This document shows, in pieces, positions 26,607 to 34,950 of a DNA stretch of 64,000 nucleotides (the first letter of the stretch is position 1; each line of letters begins with the position of its first letter). Both the position numbers and the translations under genes were made by a program. The stretch spans positions 1-64,000 of the forward strand of contig JAEZIN010000018.1 of assembly GCA_023436585.1 (NCBI GenBank), read 5' to 3'. A model generated the notes under the pieces. That model was not told where the DNA came from, did no database searches, and worked only from the letters and a program-made list of their open reading frames with translations. Source of the DNA: Bacillota bacterium. Lineage in GTDB: Bacteria > Bacillota > Clostridia > Christensenellales > Aristaeellaceae.

Positions 26607-27214
26607 GGAACCCGCCTCACTTAATAGTGGCTCTCGAAATAACACTGCTCAGTTAAAAAAGCATCGCAATTCGAAACCAGCAATACTGCTTGAGCATACA
26701 ACGGAAAATTCCGCATTCAGTATAAAATGCGCGGATACAGCGCGGGGGTTACATCAAAGGAAAAACTTGCGAGTGATATTCCCTGGCCTACAGGGACCAG
26801 AGCATGAGGAAATCACCCGCAAAATCCTTCCAGATGCGAGGTCATGAAACGCTTGGTACCACTCACGGTGGACTCATGCTTAAACCCCAATAGATAGAGC
26901 ATTGCAGATTACGGTTACAAGTGATATTGCCGTTCCAATCCATCTGCGCTCTCTTTTGTTCATTCAGATACCGGAATTCATGATCGTTGATGTTCCGTTT
27001 CATAAATATACATCATCATTTATATTATGCAATCCGCCCATATGATTGTACCTTGATTTTCCTTGATTTATGACAGGAATGCTACGACCTTTGTTATAAC
27101 CATTCATCTTGGATGTCATATCTACTGCCGCAATTGGATACAGCATACCTTCCTGCTCGTCGTTGCACTCTTCTTCCATCAGTCACTTCGTGCGATTCGG
27201 GGCTTTCGCCGACT
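26607..27214. other. Gene-poor stretch inside the island
   Basis: No gene I can support. A frame at 26557-26847 starts inside the preceding gene and has no ribosome site; it may be a decayed remnant. The right part is AT-rich and leads into the control region of the serine recombinase. Confidence 0.5.
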
Positions 27215-27344
27215 GTGTAAAACAGGGTATACTTGATTTTACACATAAAACGAGGCCGAAATCTGTAAAAATGGAATCAACTTTTGATTTCTTTTACTTT
27301 TTGTAAAGTATGTGCTTGACATTGTTTTACACCTGTGTTAGTAT
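27215..27344 (+). promoter_or_regulatory. Promoter and inverted operator of the serine recombinase
   Basis: TTGACA (27316-27321), 17 bases, TAGTAT (27339-27344). GTGTAAAACA at 27215-27224 and its exact inverse TGTTTTACAC at 27323-27332 lie about 100 bases apart, the second inside the promoter spacer. A related TTTTACAC lies near 27236. These could be recombinase or repressor binding sites. Confidence 0.55.
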
Positions 27345-27373
27345 GACATCATCAGCTGAAAGGAGCAAGAGCA

Positions 27374-28015
27374 TTGGCAAAGGTAGCTTACGTAAGGGTC
27401 AGTACCATCGATCAAAATGAAGCCCGCCAGGTTGAAGCATTGGATAAGTATGGCATTGATAAATGGTACAAAGAAAAGGTAAGTGCAAAAAATACGAACC
27501 GTCCCAAACTTCAAGCAATGCTTGATTATGTGCGGGAAGGGGACACCGTGTACATCCTGGACTTTAGCCGCATGGCCAGGAGTACCTCTGACCTTTTGAA
27601 CTTAATCGAACAGCTAAAAGCCAAGGGTGTTCAGTTGGTAAGTCACAAGGAGAACATTGATACCAGCACGCCAACGGGAAAACTAATGGTAACAATGATC
27701 GCCGCTATCAATGAGTTCGAACGGGCAAATCTGCTGGAAAGGCAGCGAGAAGGGATAGCCATCGCCAAAGCCGAAGGCAAGTATACAGGTCGTAACGCTG
27801 TCACAGTTAATAACTTGCTGGAGCATTATAAGCGGTACATGCAACGTCTTGTGTCAAAGTCGGAGCTTGCACAAGAACTCAAGATCAGCAGACCAACCCT
27901 AAACAAACTGTTCAGCGAACTTGAACAGAAGGAGGGATTTACAAAATCAAAACCTATCTGGCATTCATTTGACAGTTTGATCGCTGAGGATAAGCATGAT
28001 TCAGAAGAAAAGTAA
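27374..28015 (+). CDS. Serine recombinase / resolvase
   Basis: 213 aa from TTG, with AAAGGAG upstream. The N-terminal catalytic domain has YVRVSTIDQN (catalytic serine about residue 10), LDFSRMARSTSDLL with the conserved arginines, and the long E helix IAAINEFERANLLERQREGI. A C-terminal helix-turn-helix (KSELAQELKISRPTLNKLF) binds DNA. Length fits a small resolvase/invertase, not a large integrase. It could resolve dimers or invert a segment of the island. Confidence 0.92.
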   Translation: MAKVAYVRVSTIDQNEARQVEALDKYGIDKWYKEKVSAKNTNRPKLQAMLDYVREGDTVYILDFSRMARSTSDLLNLIEQLKAKGVQLVSHKENIDTSTPTGKLMVTMIAAINEFERANLLERQREGIAIAKAEGKYTGRNAVTVNNLLEHYKRYMQRLVSKSELAQELKISRPTLNKLFSELEQKEGFTKSKPIWHSFDSLIAEDKHDSEEK

Positions 28016-28329
28016 GGCATAGTAGAATGGAATAGAATCCAACCATACTTTACGTTTTGCTTTAAAATGTCTTCTATGTTTACTCTCCCCTATCATTTCC
28101 CAATACGACCCGCTGGCGTTGATTGCTCCAAAACTGTCAGATTCAGTACCATTCAAAGAGGCAGTTGAAGCCATACATCGCTTGCAGAATACAAATGATC
28201 ATTGTAAAATACAGGAGGATTTCACCCATGACGTAGGTATCAGAAAACACCCAAAGGAACCTCGAACCCCTGCACCTTGAAAACCGCAAAAGCATGAGAG
28301 CAGACACGCCATTGGAGGCAGAAAACACA

Positions 28330-29418
28330 ATGGCGGTACAACGTTGCAGATTATGCGTCGGATACAATGACGATGGCACGCCCATCCATAAGGAGCTTCA
28401 AGCACCAGGCCAGGATGCTTTGAATGATAGGATTATCAAAGAAGCCATAGCATCCGGTAGAATATGGGAATTCATGTCACCAAACCCATCCCCGTTTGCA
28501 GAGGTTTCCAAGCCAAAACTGATTACTGTAAAAGAGTATTCAGAAAAGTGGCTTGACACCTATAAGCGGTCAAAGCTCAAGCCAACAACGCTTAACGGAT
28601 ACGAAAGCTATCTCCGTGCACACATTTATCCCGCCTTTGGTGATCGTCCCATCGCAGGCATCACTATGAGGGATATCCAAGCTTGGATGAATGAACGGCG
28701 GGATTTGGGTAAGGCGACAATCACCAAAATGCTTGATCTACTGCGGCAAATACTCGATTACGCTGTTGAAGAACACTTAATCAAGGATAACCCGGCAAAA
28801 AGCAAGCTTCTTGAAATCCCTTCTGACAAAGTGACAACAAGAGAAGCACTGACTTCGGAGCAGTTCAAAGATGTGCTATGCAATATTCCGAAACTGCATG
28901 ATATCAACGACAGACGAATGTTAGCATTGCTTGCACTAACTGGAGCCAGGAAAGGTGAAGTCTTGGCGCTAAGATGGGAAGACATTGATCCCAATACAGG
29001 CTTCATTAACATTCGAAGGAATTCAACTCGAGTCCACAATAAAGCCGTAGTTGGTACCACCAAGACCAAAAGCGGCAATCGCAAAATTCCGTTACATCCA
29101 CTACTGCTGGACTTACTTTCTCCCTTGAAAGAATCCGGATTTATTGTAGGTAACGGTATAACCCCGATCAGCGACATGGCATATAAGCGAGCTATTGAAC
29201 GGATAGAGAAGGAAATAAACCTATACGATGCAACAGCCCATGTCTTCAGACATACATTCCTAACCCTGCTTGCGGGTACAGGTGTTGACATCAAGACACT
29301 TCAAGCCATCGGTGGTCACGCAGATATCCAAACCACAATGAACAGGTACGTTCATCCGGTACATGAAAACATCCTCGACGCCGGAAGACGAATGACAAGT
29401 TTCATCACCGGCAACTAA
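28330..29418 (+). CDS. Tyrosine recombinase (island integrase)
   Basis: 362 aa from ATG 28330, with GGAGG 11 bases upstream; an ATG at 28294 is also in frame. An N-terminal AP2-like arm-binding part is followed by a SAM-like core-binding domain (VKEYSEKWLDTYKRSKLKP) and the catalytic domain with LTGARKGEVLALRWEDID (Arg), HVFRHT (His-x-x-Arg), GGHAD (His) and MNRYVH (Tyr nucleophile). It is the phage-type integrase of this island and sits next to the intact tRNA-Met att site. Two repeats just after it (29422-29525) may be its arm sites. Confidence 0.95.
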   Translation: MAVQRCRLCVGYNDDGTPIHKELQAPGQDALNDRIIKEAIASGRIWEFMSPNPSPFAEVSKPKLITVKEYSEKWLDTYKRSKLKPTTLNGYESYLRAHIYPAFGDRPIAGITMRDIQAWMNERRDLGKATITKMLDLLRQILDYAVEEHLIKDNPAKSKLLEIPSDKVTTREALTSEQFKDVLCNIPKLHDINDRRMLALLALTGARKGEVLALRWEDIDPNTGFINIRRNSTRVHNKAVVGTTKTKSGNRKIPLHPLLLDLLSPLKESGFIVGNGITPISDMAYKRAIERIEKEINLYDATAHVFRHTFLTLLAGTGVDIKTLQAIGGHADIQTTMNRYVHPVHENILDAGRRMTSFITGN

Positions 29419-29421
29419 ACT

Positions 29422-29525
29422 AAAATGTGCTCAGAAATGTGGAGAGGCGGCAAAGCCGCAAACGCTTATGACATAAGGCTTTGAGGCCTGTTGTCGAAGC
29501 CAAAATGTGCACAAAAATGTGGAGA
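29422..29525. repeat. Pair of 24-bp repeats, likely integrase arm-type sites
   Basis: 29422-29445 and 29502-29525 share 22 of 24 bases (AAAATGTGC-CA-AAATGTGGAGA) at an 80-base period. They lie between the integrase stop and the att core, where phage-type integrases have arm sites. Confidence 0.55.
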
Positions 29526-29603
29526 TTCCACCATTCCCCCGAAAAGCAACTGCCCGAAGTGATCGTTAGTGCAAGAAAACTATGCATGTTCCACAAAATT
29601 TGC

Positions 29604-29633
29604 AAACAAAAAACCCACCTTTTAGGTGAGTTT
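29604..29633 (-). terminator. Terminator of the tRNA-fMet/tRNA-Met operon
   Basis: Minus-strand hairpin AAACTCACC-loop-GGTGGGTTT followed by TTT, immediately after the tRNA-Met CCA. A copy with a different loop lies at 5844-5873. Confidence 0.8.
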
Positions 29634-29680
29634 GCTGGTGGCTACGGTAGAATTCGAATCTACGACACTTCGGGTATGAA
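29604..29680. repeat. Right attachment-site repeat of the island (attR)
   Basis: Partner of 5844-5920. The 56-base identical core is 29625-29680. It contains the 3' half of the intact tRNA-Met and its terminator, so integration preserved the tRNA gene. The hairpin loop differs from the left copy, as expected if the element brought its own 3' end. Confidence 0.9.
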
Positions 29681-29712
29681 CCGAATGCTCTGGCCAGCTG
29701 AGCTACGTAGCC
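29636..29712 (-). tRNA. tRNA-Met (CAT), elongator
   Basis: 77 nt including encoded CCA. Acceptor GGCTACG pairs with CGTAGCC, D arm GCTC/GAGC, anticodon stem TTCGG/CCGAA with loop TTCATAC, T arm GTAGA/TCTAC with loop TTCGAAT. The anticodon loop marks the end of the island repeat, so it is the integration target. Confidence 0.96.
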
Positions 29713-29716
29713 ATGA

Positions 29717-29793
<77 letters not shown>

Positions 29794-29819
29794 ACGTTCC
29801 GCTTTTAGCGGCAAGGGTA

Positions 29820-29848
29820 ATAATACTATATTTCTGCCCCTTTGTCAA
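29820..29848 (-). promoter_or_regulatory. Promoter of the tRNA pair
   Basis: Minus-strand TTGACA, 17-base spacer, TATTAT. It overlaps the last codons of the esterase gene. Confidence 0.7.
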
Positions 29849-30650
29849 CTGTCTTTATAAACTTTTCTCCCTCCGGGGAAACCTCCAGGGAGGATTTCAT
29901 AAATTCCCCCATGGCCTTGGCGATGCGTCCGGCTTCACGGGAGATGGTCACCACATGCGGTACATCGTCGAGCCAGAGCACCGCTTTTTTCTCACTGCGG
30001 ATGTTCTGCAAGATGATATCTGCGCTGTTGGGATGTATGGTGCTGTCCGCCCGGGACTGCACTACAAGCACGGGGCATGTAATGGCAAACAGGTTTCTTC
30101 TGGCCAAACGGATCAGGTGCAAGAGGTCGCCGATCCTGGCTGTAGGAAAGCCTGGGTAGCCATAATCGTACCGCTGGTCCAGCAGTTTATCCCGCTGTTC
30201 ATCGCCCTTCCAGTAGGTGACGGGCGTAAAACGGGATGCCAGCGGGGCCATGGACGCCAGCCTGTTTTTCAGCGCCATAGGCGCGGACATGGAAACGGTG
30301 GAGGTTACTTTCATCTGCTGCGCCAATAGCAGCGCCAATATGCCGCCCATGGACAGCCCCGCCACGCTGACCGAGTCACAACGCTCCTTCAACGTTAAGA
30401 AGCCTTCCTTGGCGGATTGGAGCCAATCCTGCCAATGCACGTTTTGCATATCCTCCATGCATGTGCCGTGACCAGGAAGCTGGATACCCAAAACGGTAAA
30501 GCCCTGGCGGTGAAGCTCTTCCCCGATCAGGCGCATATGCCCGGCGCTGCCCGTAAAACCGTGCAGCAGCAATATGCCATGGCTTCCGCCCTCCAGCAAA
30601 AAGGGCCTCGCGTTTTCATCGGAAAAGTTTCGTTCCGTCCGCTGCGCCAT
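29826..30650 (-). CDS. Alpha/beta hydrolase, carboxylesterase (Est30-like)
   Basis: 274 aa from ATG 30650, with GGAGGAGG seven bases upstream. Oxyanion region LLHGFTGSAGHM, nucleophile elbow GLSMGG (Ser), catalytic Asp in SRADSTIHP and His in DDVPHVV. The set matches the Est30/monoacylglycerol-lipase-like carboxylesterases that cleave short and medium acyl esters. No signal peptide, so cytosolic. It lies 29 bases after spoIIE and may be cotranscribed with it. Its end overlaps the tRNA promoter. Confidence 0.87.
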   Translation of the reverse strand: MAQRTERNFSDENARPFLLEGGSHGILLLHGFTGSAGHMRLIGEELHRQGFTVLGIQLPGHGTCMEDMQNVHWQDWLQSAKEGFLTLKERCDSVSVAGLSMGGILALLLAQQMKVTSTVSMSAPMALKNRLASMAPLASRFTPVTYWKGDEQRDKLLDQRYDYGYPGFPTARIGDLLHLIRLARRNLFAITCPVLVVQSRADSTIHPNSADIILQNIRSEKKAVLWLDDVPHVVTISREAGRIAKAMGEFMKSSLEVSPEGEKFIKTVDKGAEI

Positions 30651-30678
30651 GCCATTTCCTCCTCCCTGCTTAGCCTTA

Positions 30679-33063
30679 TTATACGGCGTCCGCCATGGTT
30701 TGTACAGCATCGGCCCCATCCTCAACGGCCTTTGTGCTAAGTATGGCTACCACCAGCACCGTCATATCATCCTTGGGCACGCCGCCCGCCGCCAGCAGTG
30801 CGCTGCGTAAAAGCGCATCCGCCATGCGCTGCGGGTCTTTGTACTGATTGCGTACGATGGCCCGCTCCAGCGCCGAGCCATCGGGATAGGCATCCTGGAC
30901 ACCGTCGCTGACCAGGATCAGATAATCGCCATCATGAAGGCGGATGCGCTGATGGATCGGCACGACCTGTTCCAGGATGCCCAGCGGAAGCGCCGCACCG
31001 GCAAGAGCTTTCACATGATCGCCCCTTAACAGGTAGGATGTGCAGGCGCCAAGCTTTTCCATTTGGGTTTCACCTGACCACAGATCCATCAGGCATATAT
31101 CCACTGTGGCAAACCTGTCGCCTCCCGTGGCGGAAAGCATCATCCCGTTCACAGCCGTGATGGCCTGCTCCTTTGTATAGCCGGCCGCCATGCAAAGTGA
31201 AAGAAGTTCCAGTGTTTTTTGGCTTTCGCGCCTGGCGTTTTCACCATGGCCCATGCCGTCGGACAGCCCGAACAGGCACAGCCCGCCGGGGAAGGTTTCA
31301 TGAATCGTGGCGTCCCCGCTCACAGGCTGCTCCCCATTATCCTGCCCGCTTATGCTAACGGTTGCGCTGCCAATGACAATGTCATACGGCGGAACCTCTT
31401 CCAACAGAAGCCTGCCCCTTTCGCTGGTGATCTCGCGCATCACTATTTGAACTTTTTCCTTCAAAGCACGTATCAGCTTTTCCGGCTGCCACCGGACTAA
31501 GGAAAGCGATTCGCCCTCGATGCCCACCTGCAGATGCCCATCCACCTGCCTGGCGTATTTCAGCTTGCCAGGAAAGCTTATTTCCCTTAAAACCCTGTTT
31601 ATGTCAAAGGCCGCCTTCGCGTCGCCCACCGTTTCTCCTGTGACCGTTTCCGCCATATGGCTGACCGCCTGGGCCATGGCTGTCAAATGCGTGCGGATCA
31701 TGTCACGCTCATACCTGGCCCTGGCCTCCTGCGCTTTTCTCTGCCGCTTCACTTTCAAGACCTGCTCCGCAGCCTCCTTCAAGCCATGCAGGCGGATGCA
31801 GCCGCATCCCCTGAAGCCAGTGACGGCCTTATCCAACGCTTCCTCCCCCAGTTCCGCTTGTTCCAGCACCACCTCCAGCATGGCTGTGGTCTGTGTGAAC
31901 TGCTCGCCCCAGCAGGCTTTATTCTCCGCGCAGTTTTTACAAAAAATTGCCGCCAGCTGCTCTGCCTCCGGCAGTTCCTCCTGCATGCCGGCGACTGGCA
32001 AAGCCTGCGCCATTTTGTCCATGGCGCTCTCCCAGCGGCGCATCTGCTCGGAGGCGAAGGCGTTTTCCATACCTGAGCGTACAGGCTGCGCTGCCACCAA
32101 AAGGGCCTTGATCCGGAAAAGAAGCCCTTCCCCCGTGAACAGGAACAGGAGACAGCCGACCGCCACGGCGCCTGTCTGCAAAGCCGGCGGCTCCGCCCTG
32201 ATCAAAAAAATCGCCAGCAGGTCAGCCAATAGGAACAGGCCCAGAACTTCCCTGCGTTTTCCCCTTCCCTGGGCAAGCCCGGCCAGCAGGCCGCCCAGGG
32301 CAAGCTGCGCCATAACCATGGCATTTTGTCCGCCAAACGCCAACGCCGCGCCGGCCAGCAAGCCCGTGCAAACCGCCGCGGCGCTTCCCGCCACAAACGA
32401 CAGGCACAGCACCACGGTCACCGCCATAACCTGGCCCAGGTTGACGCCGAATAATTCCAGATAGCCCATGCCCGTCAGCAGCACCATGAAAAGCAGCAGG
32501 CAGCATAGCTTGTCATCCAATGTCAAAGTATGCCTGTTGCTCGTAAGTACCCGCATGCTTTGAATGAAAGCCGGCGCGGCAACAGAACCCATGAACAGCC
32601 CGGCACCGCCCAGCAAGAGCTCGCCAGGCACCCCTTCGCCAATAATGGTCAAGAAGCGCGGAAGCAGCGCAAGTATGGCCAAAAAGGACAAAAAAATCTC
32701 TCCACGCTCTTTCCACCAGCTGCTTGTCAATAGCAGCGCGCAGCAGCCGGTGTATTGCCATAAATCCAGCGGGATATGCCAGATCAGTCGCATGCCAAGG
32801 GCCGCGGCGCAGCCCACGGTAGGCCAGAGCATCGGATATCCGCAAGCCCCCAGGGCAATGATCCACGCGGCGGCGAAGGGAGACGGAACACGAAAGCATT
32901 GGGAGAAAGACAAAAAGAAGGTTGTGGCGGCCAGCAGCGCAGGCTTCCCTGCCGCGTGCAGCCAGCCTTCCATTTGAAGTTTTCCCTTGGCCGTTAAGCG
33001 GGCCAGCAAGTTGAGCCGCTTCCGTTTTTCCGCAAATTCCGCCGTCTGCGCTCCGCTGCTCAT
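30679..33063 (-). CDS. spoIIE: Stage II sporulation protein E (SpoIIE phosphatase)
   Basis: 794 aa from ATG 33063, which has GGAGGAAC six bases upstream. The N-terminal 300 residues hold about ten membrane segments (e.g. ALLAATTFFLSF, LLCCLLLFMVLL). A central cytosolic region with clustered cysteines (FCKNCAENKACWGEQF) follows, then a PP2C phosphatase with GLSDGMGHGENAR and LVSDGVQDAYPDG. SpoIIE dephosphorylates SpoIIAA and so activates sigma-F in the forespore. It shows that the organism is, or descends from, a spore former. As in Bacillus, it lies near a tRNA-Met gene. Confidence 0.95.
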   Translation of the reverse strand: MSSGAQTAEFAEKRKRLNLLARLTAKGKLQMEGWLHAAGKPALLAATTFFLSFSQCFRVPSPFAAAWIIALGACGYPMLWPTVGCAAALGMRLIWHIPLDLWQYTGCCALLLTSSWWKERGEIFLSFLAILALLPRFLTIIGEGVPGELLLGGAGLFMGSVAAPAFIQSMRVLTSNRHTLTLDDKLCCLLLFMVLLTGMGYLELFGVNLGQVMAVTVVLCLSFVAGSAAAVCTGLLAGAALAFGGQNAMVMAQLALGGLLAGLAQGRGKRREVLGLFLLADLLAIFLIRAEPPALQTGAVAVGCLLFLFTGEGLLFRIKALLVAAQPVRSGMENAFASEQMRRWESAMDKMAQALPVAGMQEELPEAEQLAAIFCKNCAENKACWGEQFTQTTAMLEVVLEQAELGEEALDKAVTGFRGCGCIRLHGLKEAAEQVLKVKRQRKAQEARARYERDMIRTHLTAMAQAVSHMAETVTGETVGDAKAAFDINRVLREISFPGKLKYARQVDGHLQVGIEGESLSLVRWQPEKLIRALKEKVQIVMREITSERGRLLLEEVPPYDIVIGSATVSISGQDNGEQPVSGDATIHETFPGGLCLFGLSDGMGHGENARRESQKTLELLSLCMAAGYTKEQAITAVNGMMLSATGGDRFATVDICLMDLWSGETQMEKLGACTSYLLRGDHVKALAGAALPLGILEQVVPIHQRIRLHDGDYLILVSDGVQDAYPDGSALERAIVRNQYKDPQRMADALLRSALLAAGGVPKDDMTVLVVAILSTKAVEDGADAVQTMADAV

Positions 33064-33176
33064 GCTGTTCCTCCATATGTATAACGATATGATTGGGAAC
33101 AGTATACAGAGCATAGCACGGCATCCTTGTCGTACCACTGCGCAAAGAAAGGCCCTTGTGCGCAAAATGCGACAGG

Positions 33177-33229
33177 TCCCGGGGGCTCTGCCCCCGGGAC
33201 CCCTCCCAAAGGGACAAATCCCCTTTGGA
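33177..33229. repeat. Two-hairpin dispersed element between operons
   Basis: CCCGGGGGC-TCT-GCCCCCGGG and CCAAAGGG...CCCTTTGG follow one another between the permease stop (33266) and spoIIE. Such GGGGGCTCTGCCCCC elements recur in clostridial genomes. It may terminate the amino acid transporter operon. Confidence 0.55.
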
Positions 33230-33265
33230 ATCCCAATATTTAATACAAGTACTTTGACGATTACT

Positions 33266-33946
33266 CTACCGTACTAATCCCTTTGCCGCGCTATCCCGCG
33301 TATGGCGTGCGATGGTGGCAAAGACAAGGTTGATGAGATAGTACATGACCGTCACCGTCATGTAAATAACGATTATATCCTCCGCCGTGACCATGCTGCG
33401 GTGTGCCGCGGCAATCTTGCTGGTGAAAGACAGCTCATAGGTGCCGACCACCGCGCAGAAGGAGGTATCCTTGATGGTGGTCACGAACTGGGAGACCAGG
33501 GGCGAGCGGATTCGCCGCACCGCCTGAGGCACGATGACATACCGCAAACTGCCTACCCAGCTGAAGCCCTGGGAATAGGCGGCCTCCCATTGGCCCTTGC
33601 CCACGCTGTTGAGCCCGCCGCGCACAATTTCCGCCACAATGGCGGAAGTAAAGACGGTCATGGCCGCAATGCCGCTCTCCAATGGCGGGAGCTTGGTCAT
33701 AAAACGCATGCTGATAATGAACAGCGTCAAAGGGATGTTTCGGACCGTTTCCACATAAAAAGCTGCCAATTGGCTGAACACGGGCATCTTGCTCTGCCGC
33801 AAAAGCCCCAGAATGGTGCCGAACACAAAGCTCAAAGCAATCGTCGCGGCGGCAATATATAAAGTATTGAGAAGTCCCTGCCCAAGAAAAGACAGGATTT
33901 TGACCGTAAACACTTTTTCAATGGCGTTGATCCATGCGTTATCCAT
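33266..33946 (-). CDS. Polar amino acid ABC transporter permease
   Basis: 226 aa, HisM/GlnP family. Hydrophobic segments are spread over the length, and the motif EIVRGGLNSVGKGQWEAAYS is the EAA loop that contacts the ATPase. It overlaps the preceding permease by eight bases and is last in the operon ATPase-binding protein-permease-permease. Confidence 0.9.
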   Translation of the reverse strand: MDNAWINAIEKVFTVKILSFLGQGLLNTLYIAAATIALSFVFGTILGLLRQSKMPVFSQLAAFYVETVRNIPLTLFIISMRFMTKLPPLESGIAAMTVFTSAIVAEIVRGGLNSVGKGQWEAAYSQGFSWVGSLRYVIVPQAVRRIRSPLVSQFVTTIKDTSFCAVVGTYELSFTSKIAAAHRSMVTAEDIIVIYMTVTVMYYLINLVFATIARHTRDSAAKGLVR

Positions 33947-34628
33947 TGCTCATGCTCCTTTTCTCCAGCTTTCGTGCGAAAAGAGAAATGGGCAGGCAAA
34001 TGATCAAATACAAGACACCCGTCAATACAAAGGTAGGGCCGTAGATCAGCTTGTCAAAGCCCCAGGAATTCGCCGCATACATCAGCTCCCCGCCGGCGAT
34101 AACGGCCATCACAGAGGAATTTTTGATCAGGTTCACCGCCTGGTTGGTCATGGGCGGCAGACCGATTTTAACCGCTTGGGGCAGCACCACACGGAACATG
34201 CTGCCAAGGAAGCTGAAGCCCTGGCTGGAGGCCGCCTCCATCTGCCCAAAAGGAACAGCCCGGATGGCGCTGGCCACGATGTCCGCAGCATACGCCCCGG
34301 TATAAAGCGCAAGACCGATAACGCCGATGGAAATAGTATCCCACCGGATGCCGATCCTGGGGAGCACATTATAGTAAATAAAAACCTGCATCACCAGCGG
34401 CGTGTTTTGGAAAACAGACATGTACCCTTTGATGAGGCCACGAAGAAATTTTTGCTTGCTGCACAGAATCATTCCCAGCGCGATGCCGATTATCAGCGTT
34501 AATAGAAGCCCCAGGCCTGAAATCAGCAATGTTCTTGCAAAACCTTGGGCAAAGAAACGCCAGTCGGTAAATAGGGTTTCCCAGTTTCTTATGGAAAAGG
34601 GTCCGCTTTGCATGGGCCACACATCCAT
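33939..34628 (-). CDS. Polar amino acid ABC transporter permease
   Basis: 229 aa, HisM/GlnP family. Membrane segments begin at LISGLGLLLTLIIGIALGMIL. The EAA loop is DIVASAIRAVPFGQMEAASS. It overlaps the second permease by eight bases; the pair forms the heterodimeric channel. It is separated from the binding-protein gene by 322 bases of dispersed repeat. Confidence 0.9.
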   Translation of the reverse strand: MDVWPMQSGPFSIRNWETLFTDWRFFAQGFARTLLISGLGLLLTLIIGIALGMILCSKQKFLRGLIKGYMSVFQNTPLVMQVFIYYNVLPRIGIRWDTISIGVIGLALYTGAYAADIVASAIRAVPFGQMEAASSQGFSFLGSMFRVVLPQAVKIGLPPMTNQAVNLIKNSSVMAVIAGGELMYAANSWGFDKLIYGPTFVLTGVLYLIICLPISLFARKLEKRSMSNG

Positions 34629-34654
34629 CCGCTATGAAGTGCTGAATAACAGGG

Positions 34655-34920
34655 AAAGGCGCTGTCGCACTAAGTCACATAATGACAAAGCATTCAAGGA
34701 GAAGGATTTCGTGCCTGCAGGCGCGACCAAAGGGCTTTCCTACCCATCTGGCTCAATCGTCGCACTGCTCACTTCAGTTCGCATTGCTCGTTTCGCCAGC
34801 CTCCTCCGCCTCGCTACATCCGCCGCTGGCGGCGCTTCGGCTTTGGAGCCCTTTGGAAACCCTCGGTTACCATCCTTGTTTACTGTTACCATTATGAACT
34901 AGTACGACAGCCCCTTGACT
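34655..34920. repeat. Dispersed repeat, copy 2 (full), between binding protein and permease genes
   Basis: Fills the 34629-34950 gap. The block GCGACCAAAGGGCTTTCC is shared with copy 3; the CTCCTCCGCCT...CTTTGGAAACC part is shared with copy 1. It contains CCGCCGCTGGCGG inverted repeats. Small open frames inside it look spurious. Confidence 0.65.
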
Positions 34921-34950
34921 ACGACGAATTTGTGTTATCCCATAAATGTT

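Larger units (their letters stand above)
5865..29680. mobile_element. tRNA-Met-integrated genomic island, 23.8 kb
   Basis: The island is bounded by 56-bp perfect direct repeats (5865-5920 and 29625-29680, offset 23,760 bases) that correspond to the 3' half of an elongator tRNA-Met gene. A tyrosine integrase (28330-29418) lies next to the intact tRNA end, as is typical of integrative elements. Cargo: a putative DNA-processing or defence cluster (6.6-20.8 kb), unknown proteins, an XRE regulator and a serine recombinase. I see no relaxase, type IV secretion, phage structural or replication gene, so it is probably a defence-type island that moves by site-specific recombination or with a helper. 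Confidence 0.88.

Noticed and set aside
26557..26847. 96-codon frame after the 305-aa island protein
   Set aside because: It starts inside the preceding gene in another frame with no ribosome site and no motif; at most a decayed remnant.
5865..29680. Island as a prophage or conjugative element
   Set aside because: I see no capsid, terminase, portal, relaxase, type IV secretion or replication genes.
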